Source of the DNA: CAVPCY01 sp963702525 | GTDB taxonomy: Bacteria > Actinomycetota > Coriobacteriia > Anaerosomatales > PHET01 | Direction: 5' to 3' | Assembly (NCBI GenBank): GCA_963702525.1 | Contig: CAVPCY010000013.1 | Coordinates: 62,001 to 126,000, forward strand | Length of the DNA: 64,000 bases | Shown here: in pieces, positions 15,896 through 24,913 of the stretch | How positions within the stretch are numbered: the first letter of the stretch is position 1 | Layout: each line of letters begins with the position of its first letter | Notes under the pieces: model-generated | Told to the model about the DNA's origin: nothing | Databases searched by the model: none | Seen by the model: only the letters and a program-made list of their open reading frames with translations | Program-made: the position numbers and the translations under genes

Positions 15896-16936
15896 GTGTC
15901 GCTCGTAGATATGTTCTTCAACTCGTGGGGCGGCGACATGGCCGTGGACCTGGGCACAGCGAACACGCTCGTGTCGGTTCGCGGGCGCGGAATCGTGCTC
16001 ATCGAGCCTTCTGTCGTCGCTGTAGAGCGCGACACGAAACGCGTGCTTGCCGTGGGTATCGACGCCAAGCGGATGCTCGGCCGCACACCCGGTAGCATCG
16101 TGGCCATCCGACCGCTCAAAGACGGGGTCATCGCCGACTTCGAGGTGACGGAGGCGATGCTTCGGTACTTCATCAACAAGACGCGCGTGAAGCGCTTCCC
16201 CTGGCAGCCAAAGCCGCGCGTGGTCGTGTGCGTACCCTCGGGGGTCACCGAGGTTGAGAAGCGCGCTGTGTTCGAGGCCACCATGCAGGCGGGCGCGCGC
16301 CAGGCGTTTCTGATCGAGGAGCCCATGGCCGCGGCGATCGGCGCGGGGCTGCCGATCCAGGAGCCGACCGGGTCGATGGTCGTCGATATCGGCGGCGGCA
16401 CGACCGAGGTCGCGGTCATATCGCTCGGCGGTATCGTCGTGGCGCAGTCGATCCGAATCGCCGGCGACGAGTTCGACGACGCTGTCATCGCGTACGTCAA
16501 GCGTGTCTACAACGTGCTGATCGGCGAGCGCACCGCCGAGGAGATCAAGTTCGAGATCGGTAGCGCATGGCCACTGCTCGAAGAGGTCGACGTGGAGGTT
16601 CGCGGGCGTGACCTGCTCACCGGTCTGCCACGCACCGTCGCGATGGAGTCCGAGGAGATTCGAGAAGCGCTCGAAGAGCCCACGCTTGCAATCATCGCTG
16701 CAGTCAAGGGAACACTCGAGCAGACTCCGCCCGAGCTCGCGAGCGACCTGATGGAGTATGGCATCGTGCTGACGGGCGGCGGAGCGCTCCTGCGCGGGCT
16801 CGACGAGCGGCTCCGGCACGAGACCGGGATGCCCGTGCACGTCTCAGAGAGCGCGCTCACGAACGTGGTCGACGGCTCCGCGCAGGCGCTTGAGGAGATA
16901 GACGCGCTCAAGAAGGTGCTGCAGGGTGGGCGCTAG
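15896..16936 (+). CDS. mreB: Rod-shape-determining actin homologue MreB
   Basis: Bacterial actin that forms membrane-bound filaments and guides lateral-wall synthesis. 346 residues. Seen: the amphipathic N-terminal segment MFFNSWGGD, phosphate loops VDLGTANTLV and VVDIGGGTTEVAVISLGG, the adenosine motif LTGGGALLRGLDERL, and RFPWQPKPRVVVCVPSG. The GTG at 15896 has GGGAGAG upstream and gives the normal family length. It leads the operon mreB-mreC-mreD-mrdA-rodA, the whole elongasome core. Confidence 0.96.
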   Translation: MSLVDMFFNSWGGDMAVDLGTANTLVSVRGRGIVLIEPSVVAVERDTKRVLAVGIDAKRMLGRTPGSIVAIRPLKDGVIADFEVTEAMLRYFINKTRVKRFPWQPKPRVVVCVPSGVTEVEKRAVFEATMQAGARQAFLIEEPMAAAIGAGLPIQEPTGSMVVDIGGGTTEVAVISLGGIVVAQSIRIAGDEFDDAVIAYVKRVYNVLIGERTAEEIKFEIGSAWPLLEEVDVEVRGRDLLTGLPRTVAMESEEIREALEEPTLAIIAAVKGTLEQTPPELASDLMEYGIVLTGGGALLRGLDERLRHETGMPVHVSESALTNVVDGSAQALEEIDALKKVLQGGR

Positions 16937-16951
16937 CCCACCTGTGAGGCC

Positions 16952-17809
16952 ATGAAGATCCAGAAGACCGAGACACCAGGACCGAGGCCCGGCTGGCTCA
17001 TCCTGTTCGTGGCGCTCTCGATAGTGCTCATCACCGCGTGGTACCGAGAGGGAAGCACGGGCCCGTTGCACCGGGTCAAGATCGGCATGCAGGCCGCTAC
17101 GGCGCCTGTCCAGGCAGGCGGGGAACTGCTTACGCGCCCTGTCCGTGGACTGTTCGCCTGGGCTGGCGACCTGGGTGTCACGAGAAGCCAGCTCGAGGAG
17201 CTTCGCAAACAGAACCAGTCCCTTCGGGTTCGGGTCGCCGAGCTTGAGGAGGCGCGGTTGGAGAACGAACGGCTTCGCGCGCTCGTCGATCTGCCGATGG
17301 CCGGGGAGCTGAAGTCGGCCGCCGCGCACGTCATCGGACGTCCATCCAACTCGTGGGACGGTGTCATCGTGATAGACCGAGGATCCGCCGATGGCATTCG
17401 GAGCGGGATGCCGGTCATCGGTCCCCAGGGCCTTCTCGGCCAGACCGTGACTGTTGCGCCCGGCAGCTCCAAGGTCCGACTCATCACCGACCAGCGAAGC
17501 GGTGTGGCGGCGATGATCCAGCGCACTCGCGCTGAGGGAGTCGTTCGTGGCAACCTCGACGGGCGTCTGACGCTGGACTTCGTGAGTATGGACACGCCGG
17601 TCAAGGAGGGCGATGTGGTGATCACGTCGGGCATCGGCGGCGTCTACCCGAAGGGGCTTCCTATCGGTGAGGTCAGCGAAGTCAAGCGGGAACCAAACGC
17701 GCTCTACCAGTCGATTCGCGTTCAGCCGGCCAGCGATCCCTCCGGGCTGGAAGAGGTGCTGGTGATCGTGGGTGCGCCCGCTTCGGCCGAGCCACAGGGA
17801 GGCGAGTGA
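16952..17809 (+). CDS. mreC: Rod-shape-determining protein MreC
   Basis: Elongasome scaffold on the outer face of the membrane, linking MreB/MreD to PBP2. 285 residues: a single N-terminal transmembrane helix (WLILFVALSIVLITAWY), a coiled coil (SQLEELRKQNQSLRVRVAEL, about residues 73-105), then two beta-barrel subdomains with the family's GVIVIDRGSADGIRSGMPV and VVITSGIGGVYPKGLPIG. It starts 15 bases after mreB and its stop overlaps the start of mreD. Confidence 0.94.
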   Translation: MKIQKTETPGPRPGWLILFVALSIVLITAWYREGSTGPLHRVKIGMQAATAPVQAGGELLTRPVRGLFAWAGDLGVTRSQLEELRKQNQSLRVRVAELEEARLENERLRALVDLPMAGELKSAAAHVIGRPSNSWDGVIVIDRGSADGIRSGMPVIGPQGLLGQTVTVAPGSSKVRLITDQRSGVAAMIQRTRAEGVVRGNLDGRLTLDFVSMDTPVKEGDVVITSGIGGVYPKGLPIGEVSEVKREPNALYQSIRVQPASDPSGLEEVLVIVGAPASAEPQGGE

Positions 17810-18321
17810 TGCGACGCGCGGTCCCTGCGATAGCGGCGGTGCTCGTCGCGACCCTGCTCCAAGTCGGCCTGGCTCCCTACATGAGTATCGGGGGTGTGAC
17901 CCCGAACTTCCTGCTGCTGGTAGTCGTGACTCTCGCCTTGACCACCGGCCCCACCGAGGGTGCGGTTGCCGGCTTTGCGGCCGGCCTGCTATTCGACATG
18001 GTCAGCACCGGCCCGTTGGGACCGATGGCGCTCGTGCTCGCGGCGACCGGGTACTTCGCCGGGCTGCTCCATGAACAGATGTTCGCCGAGGGATGGCTGC
18101 TGCCCATCACGGTACTGGCGATCGCGGCGCTTTCCGCCGAGGTAGCCTATGGTCTGTTGCTCACTTTGCTTGGCGAAGGCGGACCGTTCTGGGAGAGCTT
18201 CTTCACAAAGATGCTGCCGGCAGCGGTGTACAATACGGTCCTGGCCTTGCTCATCTACCCTTGGTTGGCTCGCTTCTTGCGCCACGAGCGGCCCATGAAG
18301 ACCTTCAGACGGCTGGCGTAG
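17809..18321 (+). CDS. mreD: Rod-shape-determining protein MreD
   Basis: Integral membrane member of the elongasome, 170 residues, with about five hydrophobic helices (AIAAVLVATLLQVGLAPY, NFLLLVVVTLALTTG, and three more) and the MreD signature GAVAGFAAGLLFDMVSTGPLG. ATG 17809 overlaps the mreC stop by one base and AGGGAGG lies just before; a GTG at 17806 is also in frame. Confidence 0.92.
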   Translation: MRRAVPAIAAVLVATLLQVGLAPYMSIGGVTPNFLLLVVVTLALTTGPTEGAVAGFAAGLLFDMVSTGPLGPMALVLAATGYFAGLLHEQMFAEGWLLPITVLAIAALSAEVAYGLLLTLLGEGGPFWESFFTKMLPAAVYNTVLALLIYPWLARFLRHERPMKTFRRLA

Positions 18322-18381
18322 AACACGTGTGCCGTATCCGCTGTGGCCTGACGAGCGCAGTGACGACCCAATCGGACACAG

Positions 18382-20238
18382 ATGCCCAACTTCCGCCAGA
18401 GACTCAAGCCTCGCTTCGCCGTGCTCGCCGGCGTCGTCGTCGGCGTCTTGGGTCTGCTGCTGCTTCGACTGTGGACCATGCAGGTCCTCAGCGGCGATGC
18501 CTATGCGGCACAAGCGGTCGAGAATCGGGTACGTGAGATAACCACGGTAGCTCCGCGGGGTCGGATACTTGACCGCAGGGGTCGAGAGCTCGTCACCAAC
18601 CGCGCGACACTTGCTGTAGTGGTGGCGCCCTCGGCCAAGGGTGACACGGAGATGCTCACGCGTCTTTCGTCGCTGCTTGACGTTCCGCTCCCCGAGATCC
18701 AGGAGCGGGTCAACAGCGTCAAGGAGGCGGCGCTTGCACCTCGAATCGTGGCCATCGACGTTCCACTCGGCACCGTGGCCTACCTCGCCGAGCACGAGAG
18801 CGAGTTCCCCGGTGTGGAGATCCAGACCCGCGCCATCCGCCAGTATCCGCAAGGCGCGGTAGCGGCGCACGTTCTGGGTTACGCGGGCGAGATAGCCGAT
18901 GCCGAGCTGGGTGAGCCGGACTTCAAGGACTACGACCCCACCGACTTCGTTGGCAAGGCAGGGGCCGAGAGGGCGTTCGAGAAGGTGCTCCAAGGCGATC
19001 GCGGGCGCAAGGTGCTCGAGGTTGACGCGTCGGGGCGCCCGAAGCGCGTCATCAGCGAGACGGAGCCGGAATCGGGCCGCGATGTGGTGCTGACTATCGA
19101 CAGCCGAGTGCAGCGCGTCACCGAACGTGCGCTACGCCAGGCGATGGTGGATGCTCACAAGGATGACTACCCGAAGGCACGGGCAGGGGCCGCGGTCGCG
19201 CTCGACGTGCGCACTGGAGAGGTCCTGGCGCTTGCGAGCTTGCCGACGTACGACCCCTCGGTCTTTCTCGGCGGAGTGTCGAAGAAGCAGTGGCGCTCGC
19301 TGACGACCACTTCTTCGGAGTTCCCGCTCACCAATCGCGCGCTGATGGCGCAGTATCCGCCGGCGTCGACGTTCAAGGCCTTCACAGGGCTCGCCGGCCT
19401 GCAATACCGCGTCACCAGCCCATGGAAGACCTACCACTGTGCCGGTCGGTGGAAAGGCATGGGCAAGCAATGGGCGAAGTGGTGCTGGCTGCACTCCGGC
19501 CATGGGACCGTGACGTTCATGGACGGCATCCAGGACTCCTGCGACACGGTGTTCTACGAGATCGGCTACGCGTTCTACAAGCGCAAGGGCGAGAAGTTGC
19601 AGCAGTTCGTTCGCAGCTTCGGATACGGGTCCCAGACCGGGATAGAGTTGCCGGGTGAGGCTGACGGCCGTGTCCCTGATGCCGCTTGGAAGAAGGCGTA
19701 CAACGAGGACTACCCCGAGTACCAGCGGTGGCTTCCGGGCGACACCGTGAACATGGCGATCGGCCAAGGCGACTTGCTCGTGACCCCACTCCAGGTGGCG
19801 GCGACATACGGCGGAATCGCGAACGACGGCAAGGTCATGCGACCGCACGTGCTCAAGAAGGTGCTCGGTGGCGACGGCACGTCAGTGCTCGAACAGGGGC
19901 GTGAGGTCGCATTTGCGCCGAAGGTGTCGAAGCGCAACATAAAGGCCATGCAGACGGCGCTGCGCAACGTGACAGAGCAAGGCACCGGCGCTGCGGCGTT
20001 TCGGGGCTTCTCCACGCCAGTGGCGGGCAAGACGGGTACCGCGCAAGTGGCCGGCAAGGATGACTACGCGTGGTTCGTCGGATACGCGCCGGCGAGCGAT
20101 CCTCGCTACGTGGTGGCGGTCGTCATCGAGCAGGGTGGCCACGGCGGCTCGGTCGCGGCGCCGGCTGCTCGGCAGATCCTTGCGGCGTTGCTCGGCAAGA
20201 GGATCGAACACGTGACCGCATCGGATTCATCTCGATGA
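18382..20238 (+). CDS. mrdA: Penicillin-binding protein 2 (class B transpeptidase)
   Basis: Peptidoglycan DD-transpeptidase of the elongasome, 618 residues. One N-terminal transmembrane helix (VLAGVVVGVLGLLLLRLW) and a dimerisation/pedestal domain are followed by the transpeptidase with STFK (nucleophile Ser near residue 329), SCD near 385, and KTGTAQ near 550. A short Cys/Trp-rich insert (WKTYHCAGRWKGMGKQ with KWCWLHSGHG) lies after SxxK, a feature of many PBP2 proteins. Its stop overlaps the ATG of rodA, its polymerase partner. Confidence 0.95.
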   Translation: MPNFRQRLKPRFAVLAGVVVGVLGLLLLRLWTMQVLSGDAYAAQAVENRVREITTVAPRGRILDRRGRELVTNRATLAVVVAPSAKGDTEMLTRLSSLLDVPLPEIQERVNSVKEAALAPRIVAIDVPLGTVAYLAEHESEFPGVEIQTRAIRQYPQGAVAAHVLGYAGEIADAELGEPDFKDYDPTDFVGKAGAERAFEKVLQGDRGRKVLEVDASGRPKRVISETEPESGRDVVLTIDSRVQRVTERALRQAMVDAHKDDYPKARAGAAVALDVRTGEVLALASLPTYDPSVFLGGVSKKQWRSLTTTSSEFPLTNRALMAQYPPASTFKAFTGLAGLQYRVTSPWKTYHCAGRWKGMGKQWAKWCWLHSGHGTVTFMDGIQDSCDTVFYEIGYAFYKRKGEKLQQFVRSFGYGSQTGIELPGEADGRVPDAAWKKAYNEDYPEYQRWLPGDTVNMAIGQGDLLVTPLQVAATYGGIANDGKVMRPHVLKKVLGGDGTSVLEQGREVAFAPKVSKRNIKAMQTALRNVTEQGTGAAAFRGFSTPVAGKTGTAQVAGKDDYAWFVGYAPASDPRYVVAVVIEQGGHGGSVAAPAARQILAALLGKRIEHVTASDSSR

Positions 20239-21344
20239 TGGGCCCTGCCGATCGCTCGTTTCTCAGGCCCGTCAATCCGGTGCTGCTCGCGGTAGTGGTG
20301 CTGCTTGCGGCGTTCGGGAGTGTGATGGTGCGCTCGGCGGTCTCGGGCATGGACGCCGGCGATGCGATGTTCCGGCGCCACCTGATCGGACTTGCCATCG
20401 GAGTCGTGCCGCTGGTAGTGGCGTGGGCCATCGACTACCGCAAGCTCCAGGGGTGGGTCGGCCCGCTGATGGCCCTGACATGCTTCCTGATCGTGTCGCC
20501 GCTGATTCCCGGGCTGGGAGGCGAGGCGAAGGGGGCTCAGCTGTGGCTGGAGGTCGCTGGAGTCCGGCTGTTCCAACCATCAGAGCCGGCGAAGCTCGTC
20601 TACATCGTTGCCATAGCCGCTGTCATAGCAGGCTTCAAGGGGGTCATCGAGACGCCTCGGCAGGTCCTGAAGGTTGTTGGCATCGCCGCTATCCCGTTCG
20701 TGCTGGTTGTGGCGGTGGGCGACCTTGGGACGGGGCTCGTATTCATCGCCATCACGCTGGGGATGCTGCTCGTGGGCGGGCTGCGTGCCCGCTGGTTCCT
20801 GGTGTTTGCGCTGGTGGGTGCGGTGGCCGTCGGCGTGGTCCTGAAGGCCGACCTGCTGCAGGAGTACCAAGTGAATCGGCTGATGGTCTTCGTCGACCCG
20901 ACGCTCGATCCGAGCGGTGCCGGATACAACCTGGAACAGTCGAAGATCGCGATAGGCTCGGGTGAGCTTTCGGGCAAAGGGCTGGGGGAGAGCACTCAAG
21001 GCAATCTCAACTTCCTTCCCGAGCGCCACACGGACTTCATCTTCGCCGTACTGGGAGAGGAACTGGGATTCGCGGGAGCGGTCGTGCTTCTCGGCCTGTA
21101 TCTGGCTCTGTTGATCACGGCACTCGAGGTGTCGGCGTCCGCGCGGGATCTGTTCGGGTCTTTGATCGCAGTCGGGATCATCGCCATGTGGACCTTCCAG
21201 ATCCTCGAGAACGTCGGCATGACCGTGGGCCTGATGCCCATTACGGGGATCCCGCTGCCCTTCATGAGCTTCGGCTCTTCGTTCATGGTCACCAACATGG
21301 CGGCGGTGGGTATGCTTCTGTCAGTCTGGACACGTCGAACCTAG
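20235..21344 (+). CDS. rodA: Rod-shape-determining peptidoglycan glycosyltransferase RodA
   Basis: SEDS-family lipid II polymerase, 369 residues with about ten hydrophobic helices. Family signatures are KGAQLWLEVAGVRLFQPSEP and RHTDFIFAVLGEELGFAG, and the C terminus GIPLPFMSFGSSFMVTNMAAVG. It starts at ATGATG overlapping the mrdA stop, so PBP2 and RodA are made in a coupled way, matching their working complex. SEDS proteins of elongation (RodA) and division (FtsW) are alike; the mre neighbours decide for RodA. Confidence 0.95.
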   Translation: MMGPADRSFLRPVNPVLLAVVVLLAAFGSVMVRSAVSGMDAGDAMFRRHLIGLAIGVVPLVVAWAIDYRKLQGWVGPLMALTCFLIVSPLIPGLGGEAKGAQLWLEVAGVRLFQPSEPAKLVYIVAIAAVIAGFKGVIETPRQVLKVVGIAAIPFVLVVAVGDLGTGLVFIAITLGMLLVGGLRARWFLVFALVGAVAVGVVLKADLLQEYQVNRLMVFVDPTLDPSGAGYNLEQSKIAIGSGELSGKGLGESTQGNLNFLPERHTDFIFAVLGEELGFAGAVVLLGLYLALLITALEVSASARDLFGSLIAVGIIAMWTFQILENVGMTVGLMPITGIPLPFMSFGSSFMVTNMAAVGMLLSVWTRRT

Positions 21345-21354
21345 GGAGTCGTCG

Positions 21355-22368
21355 ATGGCGTTTCTGTTCGACATCAAAGACATGATGAGTTCCGGCGCCT
21401 CTCTCAGGACCGAGCGCGAGAAGAACCTTCGCGTGGCCGTCTTCGTGGACGCTGAGGCATCCGATCTGGCCGTTGACGCACTGAAGGATGCCCTCCAACC
21501 CCAGATGAGCACAGCACGGCTGCACATCGAGCCCGTTGTACCGGGTGACGTTCTCGTGGTTGAGGAGTCTGCAGATGCTGTGATCGCGCTCGCGGGCCCG
21601 GGCGCCACACTCGCACCTTCCCTCGCCCAGGCGAGGGAGCGGTTCATCCCCACGGTCGTGGTGTCGTTGGGCGAGTCCCAGGCCGATGCTGCCAGGCGGC
21701 TTCAGCACCCGGTGCTCGACACGGTCGCCGATGACGACGCGGAAGAGCTCATCAAGAAGCTAGGACGCTGGCTGGCCGACCGGGTCAGCGGCAAGCGTCT
21801 TGCGCTGGCCGCGAACTTCGCCTTCGTGCGTCGGGCTGTTGCCGAAGAGGCGATCAAGAACACGGCGTTCCAGAACGCCGTCATCGGCGGCGTGATGATA
21901 CTTCCCGGTGCGGACATGCCGGTCATGACCGCGAACCAAGGCAAGATGGTGCTGCAGATCGCCGCCGCCTATGGCGAGCCTCTGGGCCCCGAGCGCATCA
22001 AGGAGCTCGCTGCTGTCGTGGGCAGCGCCTTCGTCTTCAGGGCGGTGGCGCGCCAAGCGCTCGCGTTCGTCCCCGGTGTGGGGTGGGCGATCAAGGCGGG
22101 CATGGGGTACTCCGCTACGCTCGGAGTGGGATACGCCGCCCTTGAGTACTTCGAAGAGGGCGGGGATGTACGAGGTCTCGCGACGAAGCTGCGGGAGACC
22201 AAGGAGCGCATGCTCGAGAAGGTGCGGTCCCGTGGTGGCGTCGAGGAGGCGCCGATCCCGGCACACGGTTGGGTCGTCGAAGACGAGCCCTCCGAGCCTG
22301 CCGACTTGGTGCTCGAGGCGGCGTGGGAGGAAGGCGGCGAGGTCGCGGTCGAGCCGGGGGATATGTGA
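21355..22368 (+). CDS. DUF697 family protein
   Basis: A 337-residue protein whose middle part is a DUF697 (YcjF-like) domain: FVRRAVAEEAIKNTAFQNAV, then hydrophobic VIGGVMILPGADMPVMTANQ and QALAFVPGVGWAIKAGMGYSA, typically membrane-inserting hairpins. The first 130 residues form a separate alpha/beta domain (VAVFVDAEASDLAVDALKDAL) with no P-loop, unlike relatives fused to a GTPase. It sits 10 bases after rodA with GGGAG before its ATG and overlaps the radical SAM gene, so it links the elongasome operon with the next group. Function unknown. Confidence 0.75.
   Translation: MAFLFDIKDMMSSGASLRTEREKNLRVAVFVDAEASDLAVDALKDALQPQMSTARLHIEPVVPGDVLVVEESADAVIALAGPGATLAPSLAQARERFIPTVVVSLGESQADAARRLQHPVLDTVADDDAEELIKKLGRWLADRVSGKRLALAANFAFVRRAVAEEAIKNTAFQNAVIGGVMILPGADMPVMTANQGKMVLQIAAAYGEPLGPERIKELAAVVGSAFVFRAVARQALAFVPGVGWAIKAGMGYSATLGVGYAALEYFEEGGDVRGLATKLRETKERMLEKVRSRGGVEEAPIPAHGWVVEDEPSEPADLVLEAAWEEGGEVAVEPGDM
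22365..22368 (+). other. Start/stop overlap deciding the radical SAM start
   Basis: GTGA here gives the radical SAM start and the DUF697 stop. An ATG two bases earlier is in another frame. Confidence 0.6.
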
Positions 22369-24224
22369 CCCGCGACGACCTGTGGCCTCGAGTCGAGCCG
22401 CTCCTCGCTCAGGTTGAGCGTCCGGCCCGCTATCTGAACCGCGAGTGGGGTTCGCGCCACAAGGATGCCGAGTACAGGACCGCTCTGCTCTATCCCGACA
22501 CGTATGAGATCGGACAAGCGAATCAGGCCATCGGGATACTGTACGCGGTCCTCAACGGTCTGGATGGGGTGAGTGCTGAGCGCGTCTACCTCCCGTGGGT
22601 GGACCTTGGCGATCTCATGCGCGTGAATGGAGTGCCCCTGTTCACGTTGGAGTCCTGTGCGCCGGTCGCCGATGTCGACCTGCTTGGGGTCACAGTCCCG
22701 CACGAGCTGTCCTACACCAACGTCCTCGAAGCGCTCGACCTGGCCGGGATACCGTTTCGCGCCGATCAGCGCGGCGAGGACATGCCGCTCGTGGTGGGAG
22801 GCGGCCCCTGCGTCTACAACCCCGAGCCCTTCGCCGCCTTCTTCGACGCGATCCTGGTCGGAGAGGGCGAGGACGCGATCGTCGATATCGTTGCGGCGCA
22901 CCGAGCTGCGAAGAAGGCCGGGCTCTCGCGAGCGGAGACGTTGCAGCGTCTTGCCGCAGTTGCCGGCGTGTACGTGCCCTCGCTGTATACGCCGCGCTTC
23001 GACGACGGGGTATTCGCGGGCATGGCGGCCTTGCAGGACGCGTCTTCCGTGGTGCGCAAGCGCGTCGTGCGCGATCTTGACGAGCACGAGGTGGCGAACT
23101 GCCCGATCGTGCCGTTCATGGACGTGGTGCACGACCGTCTTGCTCTCGAAGTGCTGAGAGGCTGCACGCGGGGATGCAGGTTCTGCCAGGCGGGTATGGT
23201 CTACCGGCCCGTTCGAGAGCGCAGCGCCGACACCGTGGTCCGCGAAGTCCTCGACGGGTTGAGATGCACTGGCCACAACGAGGCTTCGCTCACGTCGCTG
23301 TCGACCGCGGATCACAGCCAGCTCGAGGAGATCCTGCGGCGTCTGCAGCGCCGCACCGGTGGTACCGGGGTGTCGGTATCGTTGCCGAGTCTGCGCGTCG
23401 ATGCTTTCAGTGTCGAGATGGCCCGGCTGATATCGACCGGCAAGAAGACCGGGCTCACCTTCGCTCCTGAAGCGGGAACGCAGCGGCTGCGCGACGTGAT
23501 CAACAAGAACGTGACCGAGAACGATCTGCTCTCCACGGTGGATCTGGCGTTCTCGGCGGGTTGGCGCCGAGTCAAGCTCTACTTCATGCTCGGCCTGCCC
23601 ACCGAGACCGACGACGATATTCGCGGGATCGGAGCACTCGTCCGCTTGGTGCTGGACACGGCCCGGGCCGCGACCCCGCCTCAGCAGAGGGGAGGCATCC
23701 GCATCGGAGTCAGTGTGTCGACGTTCGTGCCGAAGGCGGGCACGCCGTTCCAGTGGGAGTCCCAGGCCACTCCCGAGACGGTTAGGCACAAGCAGGGCGT
23801 CTTGCGCGAGTCGATGCCGCGCAAGGGGGTCGACCTTCACTGGCACGACGCGGACGTCTCCTTCGTGGAGGGCGTGATGGCGCGTGGGGGTCGCGAACTC
23901 GCCCAAGTGGTAGAGACAGCGTGGCGCTCGGGCGCCCGTTTCGACGCCTGGACCGAGCGTTTCAGTCTCAAGACGTGGACGGCGGCGTTCGAGTCGTGCG
24001 GCGTGTCGCCTGAGCATATCGCGCATACGGAGCGCGATGCTGAGTCCGCTTTGCCCTGGGACCACCTGTCCTCGGGTGTGTCGCGGCGTTACTTGATACG
24101 CGAGCGGGAGCGTGCCTACTCGGCACTCCCCACCGCTGACTGCAGCTTCGACGGCTGCACAGGCTGCGACGCGTGTGACGATCTGGGAGTCGACATCGTG
24201 CTCGGGGGAGGCTCGAGGCGGTGA
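22365..24224 (+). CDS. Radical SAM protein, TIGR03960 type (B12-binding-like N terminus)
   Basis: A 619-residue radical SAM enzyme. The N-terminal 200 residues resemble a cobalamin-binding domain region of the MiaB/elongator-like radical SAM group but lack a clear DxHxxG (ALLYPDTYEIGQANQAIGIL, VVGGGPCVYNPEPF). The cluster motif is CTRGCRFCQAG near residue 266. A Cys-rich C terminus (CSFDGCTGCDACDDLG) may hold another metal centre. It is always paired with a DUF2344 protein, fused in some genomes and split here with a 4-base overlap. The reaction is not known; position next to RNase G and rplU hints at RNA or ribosome modification. Confidence 0.85.
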   Translation: MTRDDLWPRVEPLLAQVERPARYLNREWGSRHKDAEYRTALLYPDTYEIGQANQAIGILYAVLNGLDGVSAERVYLPWVDLGDLMRVNGVPLFTLESCAPVADVDLLGVTVPHELSYTNVLEALDLAGIPFRADQRGEDMPLVVGGGPCVYNPEPFAAFFDAILVGEGEDAIVDIVAAHRAAKKAGLSRAETLQRLAAVAGVYVPSLYTPRFDDGVFAGMAALQDASSVVRKRVVRDLDEHEVANCPIVPFMDVVHDRLALEVLRGCTRGCRFCQAGMVYRPVRERSADTVVREVLDGLRCTGHNEASLTSLSTADHSQLEEILRRLQRRTGGTGVSVSLPSLRVDAFSVEMARLISTGKKTGLTFAPEAGTQRLRDVINKNVTENDLLSTVDLAFSAGWRRVKLYFMLGLPTETDDDIRGIGALVRLVLDTARAATPPQQRGGIRIGVSVSTFVPKAGTPFQWESQATPETVRHKQGVLRESMPRKGVDLHWHDADVSFVEGVMARGGRELAQVVETAWRSGARFDAWTERFSLKTWTAAFESCGVSPEHIAHTERDAESALPWDHLSSGVSRRYLIRERERAYSALPTADCSFDGCTGCDACDDLGVDIVLGGGSRR

Positions 24225-24913
24225 CGTCAGGCGAGTACAGATTGCGGGTTCGCTATGGCAAGACCGGCAGGCTGCGGTGGTTGTCCCATCTTGAGGTCGT
24301 GCACGCCCTCGAAAGGATGATTCGCCGGGCCGAGTTGCCTTTCGCCGTTACCCAGGGGTTCAGTCCCCACCTCAAGGCCGCCTTCGGCCCCGCGCTGCCG
24401 GTGGGGACGGCTGGTCAGAACGAGTACCTCGACGTCTGGTTGAGGGAGTACACTGATGCAACGCGCGTTGCGGCGCGGCTTGCCGAGGTCTCGCCTGAGG
24501 ACCTGGCTCCGACGGCCGCCCGCTACGTCGCGGGAGACGAGCCGTCCTTGACGGCGGCTCTGACGATAGGCGTGTACGAAGTCGGGTTGGATGGAAGGGG
24601 GCTGGACCCGGAGACGGTGCGCGCGGCGCTCGAGAAGGTCTTGGCGGTGGGCGAGCTGACAGTTGTGAACAAGGGCAAGAACAAGGCTTACGATCTGACG
24701 CGCTGCGTCCCGAAGGACGTTCGCGTCACCGATCGAGAGGGCGGTGTGAGCGTAGAGCTCGCCGTCCGAATGGGACCGCAAGGGTCCCTTCGCCCAGAAG
24801 CACTCGTCAGAGCGGCCATCGAAACGACCGGTACCGAGTTGACCGCCGTGCACACGACGCGGCTGGACACTCTCATCGAATCGGATCAGGGGGTCTGGTC
24901 GCAACCGTTGTGA
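24221..24913 (+). CDS. DUF2344 radical SAM-linked protein (TIGR03936 type)
   Basis: A 230-residue protein of the DUF2344 family, named for its constant company with the preceding radical SAM enzyme. Seen: RYGKTGRLRWLSHLEVVHAL, FAVTQGFSPHLKAAFGPALP and EYLDVWL, which read like an RNA-repeat-binding or truncated pseudouridine-synthase-like fold in other descriptions, though no catalytic residues are known. It overlaps both neighbours by 4 bases (GTGA), so three proteins are translated together: radical SAM, this one and RNase G. Confidence 0.88.
   Translation: MTSGEYRLRVRYGKTGRLRWLSHLEVVHALERMIRRAELPFAVTQGFSPHLKAAFGPALPVGTAGQNEYLDVWLREYTDATRVAARLAEVSPEDLAPTAARYVAGDEPSLTAALTIGVYEVGLDGRGLDPETVRAALEKVLAVGELTVVNKGKNKAYDLTRCVPKDVRVTDREGGVSVELAVRMGPQGSLRPEALVRAAIETTGTELTAVHTTRLDTLIESDQGVWSQPL

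Noticed and set aside
21969..24065. A 698-codon open frame on the minus strand over the radical SAM gene
   Set aside because: It is antisense to a well-supported conserved gene, its protein is Arg/His-rich without motifs, and high GC favours such shadows. The same applies to long minus-strand frames at 5437-6834 and 61817-63865.
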